Shown here piece after piece: positions 1 through 10,869 of a stretch of DNA of 64,000 bases. The stretch spans positions 1 to 64,000 of the forward strand of contig MPUH01000151.1 in assembly GCA_001970955.1 (NCBI GenBank), in the 5' to 3' direction. This DNA is from Stentor coeruleus. Lineage: Eukaryota; Ciliophora; Heterotrichea; Heterotrichida; Stentoridae. Every line of letters starts with the position of its first letter. Position 1 is the first letter of the stretch. The notes below the pieces were generated by a model that had not been told where the DNA came from, did not search any database, and saw only the letters and a program-made list of their open reading frames with translations. The position numbers and the translations under genes were made by a program.

Positions 1-2
1 CA

Positions 3-227
3 CATACTGCTGATGATGTTCATAAACTTGTCAAAACCTGTTCTTTACCTGTAACAGGGAAAAAATGCGTGAATATGGTTATTACTGAAAAGGGGGTCTT
101 TGAGTTTAGAGACCGTACTGGATTAACACTTATAGAGATTGCTCCAGGAGTTACTTTGGATGATATTAAGAATAATACAAGCGCCAAATTCCATGTGGAC
201 TCCGGACTCAAAACCATGGTCGTCTAA
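3..227 (+). CDS. OXCT1: Succinyl-CoA:3-ketoacid CoA-transferase, C-terminal end (partial)
   Basis: The last 74 codons of a gene entering from the left edge, open from base 3 to TAA at 225-227. The pieces LPVTGKKCVNMVITEKGVF and GLTLIEIAPGVTLDDIKNNT match the C-terminal beta-subunit end of the SCOT/3-oxoacid CoA-transferase family. That mitochondrial enzyme moves CoA from succinyl-CoA to acetoacetate in ketone-body use. The catalytic glutamate lies further upstream and is outside the window, so activity cannot be judged. The tail after the conserved region is short. The family call rests on this stretch alone but the match is strong. Confidence 0.85.
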   Translation, partial: HTADDVHKLVKTCSLPVTGKKCVNMVITEKGVFEFRDRTGLTLIEIAPGVTLDDIKNNTSAKFHVDSGLKTMVV

Positions 228-752
228 GCTTAGATAATTATTAGACAGAGAAAAAAATTATTTTATGATTTTTTCAGCTTTTTGAGTATGTTTTTTTAGA
301 TTTGAGTGATGATTTTTTATTTAAGAAAATTGGAAATAGTCAGGATATAATTTTTGGATAAGAAGATGATGTTTTGAATTTGCGGATGATGGTTTTGGAT
401 TAAGGATGATGGTTTTGGATTTGCGGATGATGATTTGGATTTGCGGATGATGATTTTGGGTATGAATATGATAATTTTTTTAGGGAAAGGTGAGATTATG
501 GATGTGATTTGATATATATGATGACTATTATGTTTGATATGAGATTTTTTGATGATAAGGATAGTTTTGGTGTTTTATTATTGTGTAGATACTAGGGCCA
601 TTTAGTCAAGTTTTTTTTTTGACTGGGTTATTATTGTATTTATACATGTATTATTATAGAAGATAATGCGGTTTATAAAAATTTATTGATGCTTATAACA
701 TAAAGAATATTATATGATTAAGGGATTTTTCATGTTAGATTTAAGAGCTGTT
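228..752. other. Intergenic, G/T-rich, convergent gene ends
   Basis: The gap between the SCOT stop and the stop of the minus-strand coiled-coil gene. The plus strand is strongly G- and T-rich and nearly free of C until about 700. It holds the short tandem repeat at 365-464. I see no other gene, RNA or element. Confidence 0.6.
365..464. repeat. Short tandem repeat, about 20-nt unit, five copies
   Basis: Five successive units of 20, 20, 21, 20 and 19 nt each start with GATGATG and mostly continue with TTTTGGATTTGCG. Units start at 365, 385, 405, 426 and 446. The copies differ by single bases and one-base indels, so this is a diverging minisatellite just downstream of the SCOT gene. Confidence 0.8.
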
Positions 753-2207
753 TTAATCTTTAGAAATTGGTATATCAGAAACTAGCAAACGTTGAATTGA
801 TGAATTTCTAATCTTTGTGCTGTTGTTGGTAATGGTGTTTTGATATGGATGATATATATTAGATTTCTGGTGACCTGGCGATTTAATTTCTCTTGATAAT
901 TCATCAAGGCGTTTATGTTCATTTATTTGTTCATCTTTTTGATTTTCTAAATCATTTGTAGTCTTTTTAATTAACAAAACACTCTTATTAATTTTTTCTC
1001 TTTCTTTCTTGAGCTCTTTATCAACCTTACTTAAATCCTTCTCCTTTCTCTCTAAAGAAACAATTCTTTTTCTGATTTCTCCATTCAAATGCCAAGCCAT
1101 ATCAGAATGCTTATATTTAAACTCGCTTAGTTCTAATTGTTGAGCTGCAAAATTCCTCTGTAAAATTATATATTTTTCTTTAAGATCATTAAATTCATAA
1201 TATATTGTTTGAGTATTTTCTATAGTTTTCCATCTTTCTTCTATTTTTTTCTCTTCTTCTTGTAGTTTTTTTATCATTTCTTCGAGTTTTCTCTCTTTAA
1301 GTTCAGCTTGATAAATTCGAGATTTTGACTTTTCTTCTAATAACTGAGCTTGATGAATTTTTTCTATACAAACCCTTTGTGAATTTTTTATTTCTTGGTC
1401 TATTATATCTTTTTCTTCTTGTAAAGATTTTCTAAGGTCATCTAAACGTTTTTTTTCTTCTTGGATTTTGGCAGTTGTATAATCTAATTCTAAGGATTTT
1501 ATTTTTAAGTTTTCTTCTTTTTCCAAGATTTCTTTGAGAAGATTTTCTAGTTTGTTTGCTTCACAAGATGCTGAAGTTTTTAATCCATCTAATGCCTGTT
1601 TTAAATCAGATATTTTTATCTTTTTTTTCTTTATGATCATTTGTTTATTTATAAGTTCTTGCTTTAGCACTTCAAACACCCCTGATTTTTCCATAAAAAT
1701 TCTCTCGAACTGTTTAGCTTTGCTTTCAAGCTCATCTTGTAGCCAATTAACTTCTTTTTCTTTGATGGATAAACCGTTTTCTCTATCTTCTATATTTTTC
1801 ATCAAATCATTTTTTAATGATTTTTCCAGGTTCAGCTTTTGATTTTCAAAGTCGTTGAGCATTTCGCTTACATCTTGAAATTTTTTTTCCATCAGTTGAA
1901 ATTGTTTTTCTAAAGCTTGTTTTTCTGCTTTAATATTAGAATTAGCAGAACTCACAATTTGTTTCTGTCTTTCTAGTTCAAGTTTTTCTAAGTGAATTTC
2001 TTCTTTTATGGTATTTAGAGTATTTCTTTCGTTTTCTAATATAATTTCTTGTTCTTTAAGACGATTTTCTTTAATAGTTAATATTGAACTATAGTGTTTT
2101 AGATGGCTTTCATCTGTTTGAAAATTATTTTTCCTTCTTGATATATCAGCTGTAGGTTCATCTGTAAGATTCTTTTTTTGGAGGCAGGAACTGCATATAT
2201 ACAACAT
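753..2207 (-). CDS. Long coiled-coil protein with N-terminal CxxC
   Basis: A 484-residue protein starting MLYICSSCLQKK, with a CxxC pair at residues 5-8 that could bind metal. From about residue 35 to 450 it is nearly unbroken heptad-like sequence rich in E, K, L, I and Q, typical of a rod-like cytoskeletal or ciliary scaffold. The C-terminal 40 residues are polar and non-coiled. The start is the first ATG after a C-rich leader on the minus strand. It is divergent from the 2452 gene. I recognise no specific family; coiled-coil composition makes naming unsafe. Confidence 0.75.
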   Translation of the reverse strand: MLYICSSCLQKKNLTDEPTADISRRKNNFQTDESHLKHYSSILTIKENRLKEQEIILENERNTLNTIKEEIHLEKLELERQKQIVSSANSNIKAEKQALEKQFQLMEKKFQDVSEMLNDFENQKLNLEKSLKNDLMKNIEDRENGLSIKEKEVNWLQDELESKAKQFERIFMEKSGVFEVLKQELINKQMIIKKKKIKISDLKQALDGLKTSASCEANKLENLLKEILEKEENLKIKSLELDYTTAKIQEEKKRLDDLRKSLQEEKDIIDQEIKNSQRVCIEKIHQAQLLEEKSKSRIYQAELKERKLEEMIKKLQEEEKKIEERWKTIENTQTIYYEFNDLKEKYIILQRNFAAQQLELSEFKYKHSDMAWHLNGEIRKRIVSLERKEKDLSKVDKELKKEREKINKSVLLIKKTTNDLENQKDEQINEHKRLDELSREIKSPGHQKSNIYHPYQNTITNNSTKIRNSSIQRLLVSDIPISKD

Positions 2208-2451
2208 TTACAATACTATTTTTTAATAAAAGCATTAAACATCATTACATATTTTATCATAAAATCAATCTTTTATCACTAATCCATCATAACAAATATC
2301 CAAAAACCCTTATCTTATCATTTCTATCATCAAAATAAATAAAAAACTTATTATTCTTATCATCTAATCAAAAAAAAACTTATTATTTTCTTATCAATAA
2401 CATTATTTACATATTCAAAAGATAACCATCACACAAAAATTTATAATAAAT

Positions 2452-5127
2452 ATGTTGGACGAAAGCACATCGCCTTATAAAACTTTAGAAATGCAAGCTG
2501 GTGTACAAAAAGCTTCTAACGAGGTAATCACAAGTGAAAAAGACTCTCCTATGATCCCTTACATCAAAAGTGATTCACAAGATGATCTAGCTGACAATTA
2601 TGGCCAAAATGAAGAAGAACAAAAAGATAACCCAGGTGGTGAGCAGGGTGAAGAAGAGTCAGAAAAGCCAAACGATTTATCATCTTCAAATGTCGAAGAT
2701 CTAGACATGCGTTTGCTTATCCGGCGTGATATTCGTGATGAGACTACTGAAGCTATAGGCCAAGGTTCGATGATTAGACGTAAAACCAATCTTTACCAAA
2801 AAACACTTGGTCTGTCCCAAGGTGCTTCAAATATAACATATGGGGAAATGAAAGAACAAGTTAAACAATTCAGAGACCTAATCGCTAGAGTCCTTCATCG
2901 ATACAGAGAAATCGATATGAAAGAATACTCCAGATTTACTAACCTTCAACTTAAAAGTAAAAAAGTTGAAAGGGTTTTTCACGAATACTACCTTCTAAGC
3001 AACGATTTCGCTGAATGCGCTTTAACTTTCATAATGAATTCCTACGATGAAAACGGTATAAGTCGACTTTTCCAAGCTTTTTACCTAGAATTCGACTCCA
3101 ATGGGGATTTTAAAATGCAAATCGACGAACTTGAGCAGTGTATCGAGTTTCTAGGTAGAGAAAATTTCATAGGCAAAGTTAAAATGGTCGAAACCTTAAA
3201 AGAACTTGGCGTAAACTGTGAAAATAAATTCAGTTTCTTTCAAGAAGGTGCAGCTGCTAAAAAAGTCTTAAATGAAGAAACTCGTAATAAGCTTTTTCAA
3301 AGATTAAAAGCCCCTGATGCTGAGAAAAAAAAAGATGCTTCAGAAGAATATGTTGATTTTGTAGCTTTTGCCCCATATGTGATAATATTTTTTTTCGAAT
3401 ATGTAGTCAAGTTATTTCTAAACAAAAGGGCGATTTATCAGTCTCATTTAGGTTTTCCTTATAGATTTGATGAGAAAAATGGAGAAATGCATATAATACA
3501 TGATGGTGAGCCTGGAGGGTTGTATAGGATTTTTATAGCTCAGTTGAAAGGTGAAAATGATACAAAAAAACCTTTATTGACATATAGAATAGTATCAAAA
3601 GCACTTATTGCTTATAGAAGTTCAGGGTTTAGTGACTCTTTTACTATGGATGCTGTTGAGAGAATATTGAAAAGAGTTAAAGAAATGATGGGTGTAGATC
3701 CAGTAAGTGGTTTAGAAAAAAGAAAATTTACAATGGAAGAACTTTTACCATTTTTAGCTGCGAGAATATCTACTGAGACTACTTGGGTGACTGGGAAATT
3801 TAGGAAATCTATAGAAAAATATGATCATATGGTTAATTGGATGGGTGGGGCGTTATGTTCAGAACTTAGAAAAGAAAAACTTGATGTTATGATTAAAGAT
3901 GCTTTTTTATATTTACGTGATCCTACTTTTGAACAGTTTGTTAAAGGATTTGATTTTGTCCTTAAAAGACTTATTCCAACTTTAGACTCCCCAGCTGCGA
4001 TTTTTATTACGAAAAAAATACTTAAAACCCCTGATGCTATAATACATGAAAGTGGACTTAATGACTCGTTTTCATCTAAAATACGCATTGATGTCAATTA
4101 TTTGATAAATCATGACAATTTGTTTATAAGACTTTATTATTTTTCTATGAACTTCAAAATCAAACTTATGCTTGTTCGACTTTTACATAAAAATCACTAT
4201 TCTTATTATAAAAAAATCAACAAAATAAACCGAGGGATTCATGAATACAACGAAATAATCCAAAAAGATTTATTTGAAGAACCTCCTGGCAAACTTGGCA
4301 TGTTCGAAGACCCCAGTTCAAAAATGCTTAAAAACGACGATGCTGAAGAAGTTAAAAGGGAAGAGGAAATGCGTAATGAAATGAAAAAAAAGAAGTTCCT
4401 TGAAAGCCTTATGGACCGAGACATTGCCCATAGCCGGAAAAAATCAGTGCGTAAAACGACTAATTTCAGCAGGGTGTCAATGAAAAACCTAGAAAAATCT
4501 GAGTTTCTTAAAAACAAGCGTTTAGAAAAAGAGCATCAAATGAAACTTAAAGCAACTGCCAACAAAATCGACACTGAAATCTACGAATTAAATCTAGAAA
4601 GGGAAAAAATTCTCAAAGCCACTCATGAAAGCAACGCATTTCCTAACAACTCCGACGTATCCCCAGAAGCACTTTTAACCCTAGTCCAATCCTCAGACAA
4701 TAAAACAGATCTAATGAAAAACCTAGCAACTTTCATATACACCGAAAAAGAAAGATTAACATATCAAGACATATTTAAATTTCTCACAACTGAAGAGTTA
4801 AAATCACAATTAAAAGGTGAAGATGAAATGATTGTGACAAAAGCTAAAACAACATATGTAGTAAAAGATAAACCTGATGAAGAATATGAAAATGAAGAAG
4901 GGGATATTGAAGCATTTTCTGATTATATGATAAAATCATCTATATTGGGTGATACACAAGATGCAGGAACTGATGATATAAACATGAAGAAATTATTAAG
5001 TGAAATGCGTATAAAACCTCATGTCACAGAAAAAAAACTCAAATTCCAAAAACCCAAAGGCTTGAAACCTGTACTTAAATCAAGGGATGGGGATAAAAAC
5101 CGTGGCTGCGAATGTGTTATTAACTAA
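2452..5127 (+). CDS. Large EF-hand-containing protein with possible CaaX terminus
   Basis: An 891-residue protein. Residues 1-80 are acidic and disordered. A single EF-hand-like loop, DSNGDFKMQIDE, lies at about 215-226: positions 1, 3, 5 and 12 carry D, N, D and E, but position 6 is F rather than G. The middle (about 240-620) is mixed and looks folded and helical. Residues 630-750 are charged coiled coil. The protein ends GCECVIN, so the last four residues CVIN fit a CaaX prenylation box, with a second cysteine two residues before that could be palmitoylated and a K/R-rich stretch upstream. This suggests calcium-responsive membrane attachment (inference). I do not recognise the family. Confidence 0.75.
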   Translation: MLDESTSPYKTLEMQAGVQKASNEVITSEKDSPMIPYIKSDSQDDLADNYGQNEEEQKDNPGGEQGEEESEKPNDLSSSNVEDLDMRLLIRRDIRDETTEAIGQGSMIRRKTNLYQKTLGLSQGASNITYGEMKEQVKQFRDLIARVLHRYREIDMKEYSRFTNLQLKSKKVERVFHEYYLLSNDFAECALTFIMNSYDENGISRLFQAFYLEFDSNGDFKMQIDELEQCIEFLGRENFIGKVKMVETLKELGVNCENKFSFFQEGAAAKKVLNEETRNKLFQRLKAPDAEKKKDASEEYVDFVAFAPYVIIFFFEYVVKLFLNKRAIYQSHLGFPYRFDEKNGEMHIIHDGEPGGLYRIFIAQLKGENDTKKPLLTYRIVSKALIAYRSSGFSDSFTMDAVERILKRVKEMMGVDPVSGLEKRKFTMEELLPFLAARISTETTWVTGKFRKSIEKYDHMVNWMGGALCSELRKEKLDVMIKDAFLYLRDPTFEQFVKGFDFVLKRLIPTLDSPAAIFITKKILKTPDAIIHESGLNDSFSSKIRIDVNYLINHDNLFIRLYYFSMNFKIKLMLVRLLHKNHYSYYKKINKINRGIHEYNEIIQKDLFEEPPGKLGMFEDPSSKMLKNDDAEEVKREEEMRNEMKKKKFLESLMDRDIAHSRKKSVRKTTNFSRVSMKNLEKSEFLKNKRLEKEHQMKLKATANKIDTEIYELNLEREKILKATHESNAFPNNSDVSPEALLTLVQSSDNKTDLMKNLATFIYTEKERLTYQDIFKFLTTEELKSQLKGEDEMIVTKAKTTYVVKDKPDEEYENEEGDIEAFSDYMIKSSILGDTQDAGTDDINMKKLLSEMRIKPHVTEKKLKFQKPKGLKPVLKSRDGDKNRGCECVIN

Positions 5128-5146
5128 AAATTTTTTTTTTTATAAA

Positions 5147-8100
5147 TTATGTGAACTGTGATATCACAGAACGAAGCTCAGAGAAATTTTTCCCAAATGT
5201 TTCTTTGCTTTTACAATCTAAAGTACGTGGGACATTATCCATAAGATGGGTTAAAGATTTCCCTAATTCATCTTGATATGCTGGGTTATTAGAAACTTTA
5301 TTTAAAGCGTATCTGACAACATTTTCATAATTGTTTTCGTTTATTATTATAAGTCCTAATAAAGGTTTGCTTAATGACCACATGAAATTTGAGTCTTCTA
5401 GTATTATGATTTCAATAATTATTTCTAAAAGTTCTGATATGGTTTGAGAAATTTGACTAAGAAATTCTTGAAGTTGAAGTCTTGAGGTACTTGGGTTTTT
5501 TGATAAGATGATTATAGACTCGGTTATGTAAGTTGTAGAGTTTGCTGAAGAAATACAATGTTTTATTGCTGATTAGGGATTACTTGATGATTTTATTCCT
5601 GATTTTAAATAAGAGATTAGGGTAGAAATTGATGGGAGAGGAATGTGTTGGAAGATAAGTTTGGAGAAGTTTCGGCTGAGGATTTCGATGTAGTCGTAGA
5701 GGTTGTCGATAAGTTTTGTATAGGTCTATATAGGGATTACAGTTATTTGGGTTAGGATAAGGAGGTCGATTAATCTGAAAGACATTTTGAGGGTTTCAAT
5801 AAAACAGGTGTCGTTGTAGATTTCAAAAACCCCGAAACATACATAGCCACCTGATGTGAGGTTTTTTAAGATTCCTATAATTCTCTTAACTTTACCTTGA
5901 AAATTTGTGACCTCCATTGCGTGATCAGCTAAATAATTCCCATACGGGACCAAAACCTCACTCAGTTTCTTAAAAAGCAAAACTCCATTTCCTGAGCTAT
6001 CCGGGAACTTAATCCTAGCATTTTTCCCATCAGTTACTTCAACTAAAAACTTCAACAAGCTCTGCATAACAACTTCTTCCAATAAAAAATTCTGACACAC
6101 AATCATTAAAACTTCGATTTTCTCTATAAACCAATCAAAAAACTCTAAAAATTTTTTTTGCCCCGAAATAGCACTACATATTCCTTGTAATTCTCTAAAA
6201 AGAAACTCAAAAAACCTTGGGTTTTTTATAGATATATTCATAGAAATCATTTCTCCAATTGGATATAAAAAATTATCTAATTCCCGACCTACAGTTTCAC
6301 TAATCCACAAATGTGCTAAATTACTAAAAAGTTGAGCTCTAATTTTAGAATCAGCAAGACAAAGAGAATAATTCGAATAATTAATCATAAAATTTTGTAT
6401 AAGTGGGACTTTAACTAATAAGATATTTGAATAATATCCTTTAGCTAAAAATTCAAATAACTCTAGACTGTATTTTATGAGGAATTTATTGTTGCAATCA
6501 CTAAGATGTTTGAATATAATTTCGATAATTAAGCTTATGATTTGAATACTCGTTTCTTCTAAGTTCTCGTTTAATGGGTTGAAAATTGTCCAGATTTGGC
6601 AGTCGGGGCAGTTGACGTAAGCTTTAGAAAAATTTGTCAGGAAGACTATTATAGCGATATGCAACGAGAGCTCTTTTTCTGGGATTTTTGTTATAAGTTG
6701 GAATATTAGGTGGGCCATATTTGCATCCATATTCCCTTCATTCATATAGTTTTTAACATCTCTTAAAGATACAAAAGCTGATGCTATTATTATAAGCCAA
6801 GCAAGCTTGGCCTGAAACTCTTGATTTTGTGTAGATTCATATAATTCAAGAACTTCAAAATATCTTTCATGCATTTCTTTCATAAGATCTGAATAATAAT
6901 ACAAACTAAAATCAGCTATCATATCAACTTGCTCTCTAATACCTTCAATATTCTCTATAATAATTTCAGATCTAGCATTAGCTAATGTCAATCCTAAAAA
7001 TGATTTAAACAAAGAGACAATTTGAGCTGAAATTATTGGTAAATTATAAACGTGAGATTCATATGATAAATAACTCCATATGATAATTGAACTTTCATAA
7101 GATGAAAAAATCGCATCGTCTCTTGTGAATAAGTTTGTACAAAACCCTTTAAAAATTTGTATCCAGGAATGAAAAAGTTGGTTTTCTGATACTTCTTTAA
7201 GGCCAAAATTGTTGAAGAAATTCTTAAGTCCGGTCATGAACTGAAAGAGGCTATCTCCAGATATGACCTTAGATAAACATAACTGTTCTGATATTTTTAA
7301 GTATTTTCCTATATAATTAGATCGAAGCTCTGTATTTGAAGAGAAAACACTTTTTTTTACAGTCCCAAAATAGTTCAGTAGTCTAAAAGCAGCAACTTCG
7401 ATTTCCCCTGATGAATTTACTATAATAAACCTTAAATATTCAAAGAAATCCGGGTTTTCAAAATACACTTTCCACGATGATGGCATATACAACCCTGGAT
7501 TATCTTCCCCAATATCATCAGAAACTGTGCTATAAAACTCGAAACTCAAGCAAAGAATTAGTACATTTAAAAGGTTAAGCAAAGCATTTTCATTTAAAGA
7601 TTTAACATTTGGTAAAAGAGCTAAGCAATAAGAGAAAATTTTTCCTAGCATATCTTCTTTAAAAAATTGGGCTATTTTTCTGTTTAAAGTTAATGAACGA
7701 TATTTTAAAGGCTCATTTATTTCGCTTATGAGTTCTTGGAAAAATTTTAGAGCTGCTTCGAGTTTTGAAGGATTTAGAATAAGTAAAGACTCAATATTGA
7801 CTATAACACTTTTTACTGGTTCTAGGTCTATCCAGCCTAATCGACATATTCTTGCAAGTGATTTTGTAAGACCTCCAATAACATAAGAAGATTTCTCTGA
7901 TACATCACCAAAAAGCATTGAAAATATGTTTTCAAATAATAAAAGCTCATCGGGAATTGATAAACTTTTCCATACAGATGGTAGGATATTTGTAAAAGTA
8001 CTCACTGCTAAGAACAAAAGTTGTGGATGATTAGAAAGAGATAAGATTTCGTATACGGACTTGAAATTGCTTGTATCTTCTAATATTGAACTTAAAGTTT

Positions 8101-8203
8101 TACCTGCAGCAGATCTTTGCTAAATAATTGTTACATCCTGATCGGCACTTGTATAAAAAGTGTTGCATAGTTCTTCAAGACTTGCTATGTTAATTTGATC
8201 CAT
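5147..8203 (-). CDS. XPO7: Exportin-7-like nuclear transport receptor, three 15-nt introns
   Basis: Four exons join to 1,003 residues, close to the roughly 1,090 of animal exportin-7. Introns are 8120-8134, 5726-5740 and 5569-5583; on the coding strand they read GTAACAATTATTTAG, GTAATCCCTATATAG and GTAATCCCTAATCAG. All are 15 nt with A at position 10. The N-terminus starts MDQINIASLEELCNTFY, like the family's LAQLENLCKQLYE. The C-terminus carries WSLSKPLLGLIIINENNY, matching the family signature WSMSRPLLGLILLNEKYF. The body is HEAT-type alpha-helical repeat. Exportin-7 is a RanGTP-binding importin-beta-family carrier with broad cargo. The first and third introns are phase-preserving at codon edges or within a codon, and each otherwise leaves an in-frame stop. 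Confidence 0.9.
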
Positions 8204-8575
8204 ATTTTGTATAATAAGCTATATGATGATTTTAGATACTAAAGATGATATTGTGGCATAACTTAGGTTGTTTATTGATGTTAGATAAAATATTAGGTTT
8301 TTAAGTGTATCTTAGATAAAAAATATAAAAAAATGTATAGTTTTTTAAGGAAAAAAAGTATAGTTGTATATAAAATATTAAATCCATATATAATTCCATC
8401 TTCCCAATATTCTACCCAAACATAAATTCCATCACATTCTCTCTCCTAGCCAAGCTCAACCCACTAACTTCCTATAACCCTCAAATTTTCTCAGGACCTA
8501 TTCTAATCCCACTCCATTTTCATCAGCCATAAACACATTAAAATATCAAAACCAAGGGGCCTTACACAAAATAAA
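8204..8575. other. Divergent intergenic region
   Basis: Shared upstream region of the exportin gene (minus) and the 8576 gene (plus). The half next to the plus gene, from about 8390, is C/A/T-rich and almost free of G. No TATA-like or other element stands out against the AT-rich background. Confidence 0.5.
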
Positions 8576-9571
8576 ATGGGCGATTTAGCCGACGAATGGG
8601 AAAAAATCATAAAATCTCTCTACTCCACCTTAATCAAAGCCTTGAATCCACTCGATCAATCCTACTTCGAAGATCTTAAAAACTTACTAACAAACAAAAG
8701 TTTCTCAGGGTTTTATATATACAAAGAGCTTACATATATATACACAAGATACATGTCATCAGATATTCCATGCCGAGAGCTTCCAACATTTATTGAAGAA
8801 GATCCAAGTATGCCAATATTAAATCTCATCTCGATATTCCGAAATATTTTAGCTAAAAACATAATCAATTTATACAGTAAAATAATCGAGCAAGTTGAGT
8901 CTATAGTCATAAACACAATAAAAAAAAAAATGGTTATAACAAATAAACTTCTATTTACTATACAAAACTTCGAAATTGATTTAGAATTAGAAGAAATTAC
9001 TATAGAAACTGAAGTATCTATGTGTGAATTTTGTGAATATTTATCAAGTGCAATGGTTTTATATGAAAGACAGTTTATAAAAGATCAGGATTTCGAATTC
9101 CTTTTAGCTATAAGTTTGTTTTTTGGGTTTGTTGATAAAGAAGATAATGATAAATGGGAAACAATATCAAGTTTTATAGTAAAAGTTATAAATGCACAAA
9201 CTATTGATAGTAATAGACATGATGGGTTTTATAATTTTAATGGATTATTGATATATGAGTTGTTTAAAACTAATGATTCTTTGTTAAGAAAAAATATACG
9301 TGATGTGAATTTCTGGGTTCTTGCTGGGTATAGGTTTAGAATGGATAATTTGATGAAAGAGTTTAATGATATAAAAGAGTCTATAAATCGTGAGGAATAC
9401 TCATTGAATACTTTATCACAATGTCAAGCTTATATTCAGGAAGCACGGAATATATACTCGAGTTATATTTATGGATGCTGGACTGTTAATCAAACTTCAG
9501 TTAGACATGCTGAAAAAGTTATACAGCTTTATTCTTGGGCAGAATATAAAATTAAGCTTCTTGAAGATTAA
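8576..9571 (+). CDS. Unknown 331-residue helical protein
   Basis: One open frame beginning MGDLADEWEKIIKSLYSTL and ending AEYKIKLLED. It looks alpha-helical throughout, without a signal peptide, membrane span or zinc motif. Blocks such as VNFWVLAGYRF and CWTVNQTSVRHAEKVIQLY look structured rather than low-complexity, so I take it as a real soluble protein. The start is the first ATG after a G-poor leader. Glycine at position 2 is followed by D, so N-myristoylation is possible but weak. No family recognised. Confidence 0.7.
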   Translation: MGDLADEWEKIIKSLYSTLIKALNPLDQSYFEDLKNLLTNKSFSGFYIYKELTYIYTRYMSSDIPCRELPTFIEEDPSMPILNLISIFRNILAKNIINLYSKIIEQVESIVINTIKKKMVITNKLLFTIQNFEIDLELEEITIETEVSMCEFCEYLSSAMVLYERQFIKDQDFEFLLAISLFFGFVDKEDNDKWETISSFIVKVINAQTIDSNRHDGFYNFNGLLIYELFKTNDSLLRKNIRDVNFWVLAGYRFRMDNLMKEFNDIKESINREEYSLNTLSQCQAYIQEARNIYSSYIYGCWTVNQTSVRHAEKVIQLYSWAEYKIKLLED

Positions 9572-9878
9572 GTAATGTTTTTTTTATAGAATAGTTTATG
9601 TTGGGTTGATTTTTTTTGGAGTAGGAAAGAAGAGGATTGGTTTTGGATTACTGAAGATTTTTGGTTATGATTTTTATTTAATTTGAGAGGTTTTTAAGTA
9701 TGATAGATATACTAAAATCCTTTCACCTTTAGTCTACCTAAAATATTATCTTATTATCATTATCCTACTAATATCATTTAAAAATAACTTAAACTCAATA
9801 TTCAATATATAATACCTATTAATCTAAACATAAAACCCGAAAATTAAAATGAATTTTGTCTATTAATATAAATTGAAA
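9572..9878. other. Intergenic with a sharp strand-composition switch
   Basis: From 9572 to about 9705 the plus strand is G/T-rich and nearly lacks C (downstream of the 8576 gene). From about 9715 to 9878 it is C/A-rich and nearly lacks G (upstream of the next gene). The switch point probably separates a 3' flank from the next promoter. No other feature seen. Confidence 0.55.
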
Positions 9879-10676
9879 ATGAAAATCAAGACTTCCTTTT
9901 CCGCTCCTAAGCAAGTTGTACCTATTGAAGCCTGTACAGAAAAGAGGAAGACTAAGAATATTTTTTTCAATAGCGCAATTGCCATTTCTGAACTTAAACA
10001 ACTTGGTGATATCGAGCCAATACCAGAGGAATATGATCAATATTCAGAACTTCAAAGCTGGGAAAGAAGTCAAAAGAAAGTTGAAAAATGGTTGTCAAAA
10101 AGTTCATCAGCAAGACCTAGTGATCCAGCTAAGTTCCATCTAGAACTCCAAAAATTGAAAAAAGTTAAAATGATCACTCCTGAGGAACTCCATTTTACAC
10201 CACCACCACCTGGGTTTCCAGATAAAATTGAAGTGAAACCTTCTCCTGAAAAGAAAAAACGTTGGGTTGATTTTAGTTCTGATTCAGATTTATCTGGAAC
10301 ACCTAATGAAACTAGATTACAACCTATAAGAATTCCTGTGCAAACTTCAAATGTGATTTTACAACCTCCACCACTAAAACCAGGTCTTATTAAACGTGAG
10401 AAACGAAGTAAATTCCAAAACGAAAAAATCAGTGACAAAATCTATACAGGAAAATTAAAGTTTTACAATTTGAAAAAAAGACATGGGTTTATTACGATTT
10501 CTGAAGGTGATGATGTATTTTTAGTTGAGGATGAACTGGTCCTATCAGGAATTATTTTAAGACATTTTAAGGATGATGTATATAAACAAAAAGTGATTAA
10601 TTTTAAATTTCGTATCAAGGTCTGCATTAATCAAGGTAAAGAAAAAAGAATTGCGACAAACATTGAAATATTGTAG
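9879..10676 (+). CDS. Cold-shock-domain protein, C-terminal CSD
   Basis: A 265-residue protein starting MKIKTSFSAPKQVV at ATG 9879; a TTG six bases upstream is not a plausible start. Residues 1-185 are basic and proline-rich, including a PPPPGFP run. The last 75 residues form a cold-shock domain: TGKLKFYNLKKRHGFITI corresponds to the family pattern GxVKWFNxxKGYGFI (RNP1), and DVFLVEDEL matches the RNP2 strand DVFVHxxxI in degenerate form. CSDs bind single-stranded RNA or DNA through these aromatic residues. One RNP1 aromatic is replaced (RHGF instead of GYGF) and the RNP2 histidine by V, so binding may be altered. Likely an RNA-binding regulator. Confidence 0.7.
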   Translation: MKIKTSFSAPKQVVPIEACTEKRKTKNIFFNSAIAISELKQLGDIEPIPEEYDQYSELQSWERSQKKVEKWLSKSSSARPSDPAKFHLELQKLKKVKMITPEELHFTPPPPGFPDKIEVKPSPEKKKRWVDFSSDSDLSGTPNETRLQPIRIPVQTSNVILQPPPLKPGLIKREKRSKFQNEKISDKIYTGKLKFYNLKKRHGFITISEGDDVFLVEDELVLSGIILRHFKDDVYKQKVINFKFRIKVCINQGKEKRIATNIEIL

Positions 10677-10869
10677 TATATATTAGTCAATAGTTATTAG
10701 TATATTCATCATTAAAAATTCAATACTTATATCTAAAATAATTTCTAATCATATAAACTCAAAAAAAAATCTGCCATAAAAATCTTCACCTTTAAAATCC
10801 TTTAATCCAAAAAAAAGCATTCTAATTTCTATCAAAACCTACAAAAACTTCCACTTAATAAAATCTAAT

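Noticed and set aside
9873-9878. TTG start for the cold-shock-domain protein
   Set aside because: ATG follows two codons later; non-ATG starts are not needed here. The same applies at 15289 and 62135.
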